Source: CALXOD01 sp964402715
GTDB taxonomy: Bacteria > Verrucomicrobiota > Lentisphaeria > Victivallales > Victivallaceae
Direction of reading: 5' to 3'
Assembly: GCA_964402715.1 (NCBI GenBank)
Contig: CAYODJ010000019.1
Coordinates: 1-42,683, forward strand
DNA length: 42,683 bases
How positions within the stretch are numbered: the stretch's first letter is position 1; each line of letters opens with the position of its first letter. This document shows, in pieces, positions 40,490-42,683 of the stretch. The translations under genes and the position numbers were made by a program. Under the pieces are notes generated by a model. It was not told the origin of the DNA. It did not search any database and saw only the letters and a program-made list of their open reading frames with translations.

Positions 40490-42304
40490 ATGGAGAAAAG
40501 ACGGATCCGTCTTGTCGGCAGCGAAATAGAAATCGGAAAGAGCAGGTTCCGCCTGAGAGCCGGCGCGATCCATTACTTCCGGATTCATCCCGGCCAGTGG
40601 CGGGATCGGCTGACCAAGGCCCGTCAGATGGGGCTCAACGCCGTCGAGACCTACTTCTGCTGGAATCTGCACGAACCGCGCCCGGGGGAGTTCAATTCCG
40701 CGGGAATTCTGGATTTCGTGAGGTTCATCGAAACCGCGCACGACCTCGGTCTTCACGTGATCGCGCGTCCCGGCCCGTACATCTGCGCGGAATGGGATCA
40801 CGGCGGCATCCCCGCGTGGCTGACCGCCGTCCACGGAGCGGAGATGCGCCGGATGAACAAGGCCTACCTCGAGGCGTCGGACCGCTACTGCCGCCGGCTG
40901 CTGGCGATGCTCCGTCCGCTGCAGGCGTCCCGCGGCGGACCGATAGTCGCGATGCAGCTTGAAAACGAATACGGCAGCTACCGCGAGGACGAGGCCTATC
41001 TGCGTCACCTGCTGAATCTTTTCACCGAGTCCGGCATAGACGTGCCGCTCTTCACGGCGGACAACGGCTACACGATCGGATCCATCAGGAGCGGCTCCCT
41101 GCCGGAGCTTCCGGCGGCGCTCACGTTCGCCGCCGGCGACGAGGAGCGCTGTCTCAGCCGTCTGCGGACGCTGCGCCCCGCCGCGCCGCTGCTCGCGCTG
41201 GAACTATGGACCGGCATGTTCGACAGCTGGGGGGATCGGGAGCATCATCGGACGCCGGCGGAGACCGCTGCGGACTCGGTCGACCGGATCCTTGACCTGG
41301 GCGGCTCGTTCAATCTCTACATGTTCTGCGGCGGGACGAATTTCGGGTTCACCGCCGGCGCCAGATCGCTGACCGAATGGGCCGACGGCGGCGGTCTGAC
41401 GGAACGGAGCCGCTGCGGAAGGGATTTCACGGCGCAGACGACCAGCTACGACTACGACGCTCCGCTCGACGAGGCCGGGGACCCGACGCCGAAGTACTTC
41501 GCGATCCAGCGGGTTCTGAAGAGACATTTCCCGGACGCGCCCTTCGGCGACCCCTCCCCCTCGCCCAAGGGCGACTACGGCGCCGTCGCCCTGACCGGAA
41601 GCGCGGCTCTCTTCGACAATCTGGATCTGCTCGGACGCCGTCACCGGCGCGGCGACGCGGCGACGATGGAGGAGCTGGGGCAGGACTCCGGCTTCATCCT
41701 CTACCGCACCCGCATCAAAGCCCCGTGGATTCCGGAGGAGGACGCCGTGTTCCTGCGCGAAGTGCACGATCGCGCCATGCTGTATTTCGACGACCGCTAC
41801 CTGGGCTGCGTCGGGCGCAACGACGGAAACCGGATCTTCGAGCTGCCCTGCGAAGGACGCGACGGCGTGCTGTCGGTTCTGGTCGAGAACATGGGTCACA
41901 TACACATCGGACCCGGACTGGGGCGCGACTTCAAGGGGCTTCCCATGGGCGTTTCGATGTCGATGAAGTCGCTGTGCGGTTTCGACATCTACTCCATCGG
42001 GCTGCGCGACGTCTCCCGAATCCGCTGGGGGGCTCTCCGCGCAGCCGCAGACCGCCCGCGCTTCTACCGCGGCGCGCTTGAACTCGACGGAGAACCGCTG
42101 GACTCCTTCCTGAAGTTTCCCGGAATCAAGGGGACGGTCTGGATCAACGGCTTCAACCTCGGACGCTACTGGAACATCGGCCCCGGCCGCGACCTGTACG
42201 TGCCGGGCCCGGCGCTGCGGCGCGGACGCAACGAAATCGTGGTGCTGGAGCTTCATGAGCTCGACGCGTTCGAAGTCGAATTCAGATCGTCCCGCGTCTG
42301 GTGA
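40490..42304 (+). CDS. GH35 beta-galactosidase
   Basis: Retaining glycosidase of 604 residues that removes terminal beta-galactose. It has the family opening AGAIHYFRIHPGQWRDRL, then VETYFCWNLHEP and RPGPYICAEWDHGGIPAWL. The acid/base is Glu160 in QLENEYGSY and the nucleophile is Glu238 in ELWTGMFDSWG. SYDYDAPLDEAG and C-terminal beta-sandwich domains with FPGIKGTVWINGFNLGRYWN follow. GGAGG eight bases upstream supports the ATG at 40490; an earlier ATG at 40412 lies in the promoter. No signal peptide is seen, so it probably acts on imported oligosaccharides. Confidence 0.95.
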   Translation: MEKRRIRLVGSEIEIGKSRFRLRAGAIHYFRIHPGQWRDRLTKARQMGLNAVETYFCWNLHEPRPGEFNSAGILDFVRFIETAHDLGLHVIARPGPYICAEWDHGGIPAWLTAVHGAEMRRMNKAYLEASDRYCRRLLAMLRPLQASRGGPIVAMQLENEYGSYREDEAYLRHLLNLFTESGIDVPLFTADNGYTIGSIRSGSLPELPAALTFAAGDEERCLSRLRTLRPAAPLLALELWTGMFDSWGDREHHRTPAETAADSVDRILDLGGSFNLYMFCGGTNFGFTAGARSLTEWADGGGLTERSRCGRDFTAQTTSYDYDAPLDEAGDPTPKYFAIQRVLKRHFPDAPFGDPSPSPKGDYGAVALTGSAALFDNLDLLGRRHRRGDAATMEELGQDSGFILYRTRIKAPWIPEEDAVFLREVHDRAMLYFDDRYLGCVGRNDGNRIFELPCEGRDGVLSVLVENMGHIHIGPGLGRDFKGLPMGVSMSMKSLCGFDIYSIGLRDVSRIRWGALRAAADRPRFYRGALELDGEPLDSFLKFPGIKGTVWINGFNLGRYWNIGPGRDLYVPGPALRRGRNEIVVLELHELDAFEVEFRSSRVW

Positions 42305-42479
42305 ACCGGACGCGGCCTGCGGCACGGAGAGGCGGACTTCCGCCCGGACTGCGGCGGCGGCTCGCACGGAACTCACGGACGAATCACCGCAGGACGGAAC
42401 GGGAACCGGAGCTCCGCTTCGGACGGAGAGACGGCGGACGCCGCGGAAATCCGGGAATTCCGGAGAGGACGCGGGAGGG

Positions 42480-42683
42480 TCAGGAGTTCCTCTCCATGAT
42501 TCTCCTCCCCGCCGCGGCGATTTTCCGCCGCAGCTCCGGAGGATCGAGAACTTCGATGTTCCCCGCCTCCCCCAGCACCCAGCGGATCACTTCGTGCTCG
42601 ACCGCGGGCCGCAGGGTGACGATCAGCGGATAACGTCCCACGAATTGCGCAAATTTCCTGAGAGGCACTTGAAAAAGGCCTGT
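42480..42683 (-). CDS. WYL-type transcriptional regulator, C-terminal fragment cut by window
   Basis: The frame is open to the right edge and its last about 67 residues match the end of YafY/WYL regulators: PLIVTLRPAVEHEVIRWVLG, then IEVLDPPELRRKIAAAGRRI. These proteins pair an N-terminal HTH (outside the window) with a ligand-binding WYL domain. It converges on the GH35 gene, with a 175-base GC-rich gap without clear signals. It may control the neighbouring sugar genes, but nothing here shows that. Confidence 0.68.
   Translation of the reverse strand, partial: TGLFQVPLRKFAQFVGRYPLIVTLRPAVEHEVIRWVLGEAGNIEVLDPPELRRKIAAAGRRIMERNS

Overview
The window looks like a chromosome segment from a GC-rich, Gram-negative, probably anaerobic bacterium. 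The best guess is the PVC superphylum, Lentisphaerota/Victivallales type. This rests on two glycyl radical enzymes with their activases, a GH106-like rhamnosidase-type hydrolase, a very divergent ftsZ behind ftsA, and GDP-fucose synthesis genes. It is an inference, because no rRNA or other phylogenetic marker was aligned. No tRNA, rRNA, insertion sequence, CRISPR array or prophage was seen.

Positions 1-7239 (+) hold a glycyl radical enzyme (GRE) island. It contains a 5'-truncated GRE with its activase (ATGA overlap), a small probably frameshifted gene, a second GRE, an iron-type alcohol dehydrogenase, and a second activase (ATGA overlap). Both GREs carry Cys-Trp-Glu at the thiyl site and Gly-Trp-Ser at the radical site. 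The substrate cannot be read from sequence. The dehydrogenase suggests that an aldehyde is produced and then reduced.

Positions 7340-17723 (-) are a long housekeeping run starting from a promoter at about 17790: ftsK, a RodZ-like membrane HTH protein, aroQ, accB, accC, an Asp23-family protein, a membrane-anchored Asp23/AmaP-like protein, maf, an N-acyl-D-amino-acid deacylase-like amidohydrolase and a sugar-nucleotide epimerase. The ftsK promoter lies over the promoter of a divergent WbuC-type cupin gene (17829-18227, +).

Positions 18242-25190 (-) hold dnaE, whose PHP domain keeps every metal ligand, and a 1050-residue GH106-like hydrolase. Positions 25506-27946 (+) hold frr and a GT39-like membrane glycosyltransferase. 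Positions 28025-34693 (-) read ftsA, divergent ftsZ, pyrK-like, a KefB-type antiporter, a small zinc-ribbon protein and pdxB. Upstream of these is a C_GCAxxG_C_C redox-type protein (34887-35345, -) and a poorly supported basic open frame.

Positions 36092-39241 (+) are gmd-fcl-manC, which makes GDP-L-fucose from mannose-1-phosphate. With the cupin and the GT39-like protein this points to fucosylated surface glycans. The right end has an esterase (-) and a GH35 beta-galactosidase (+) with divergent promoters, then the C-terminus of a WYL-type regulator cut by the window edge. Overall the region mixes core division, replication and lipid genes with sugar capture (GH106-like, GH35, esterase) and a radical-enzyme fermentation module.
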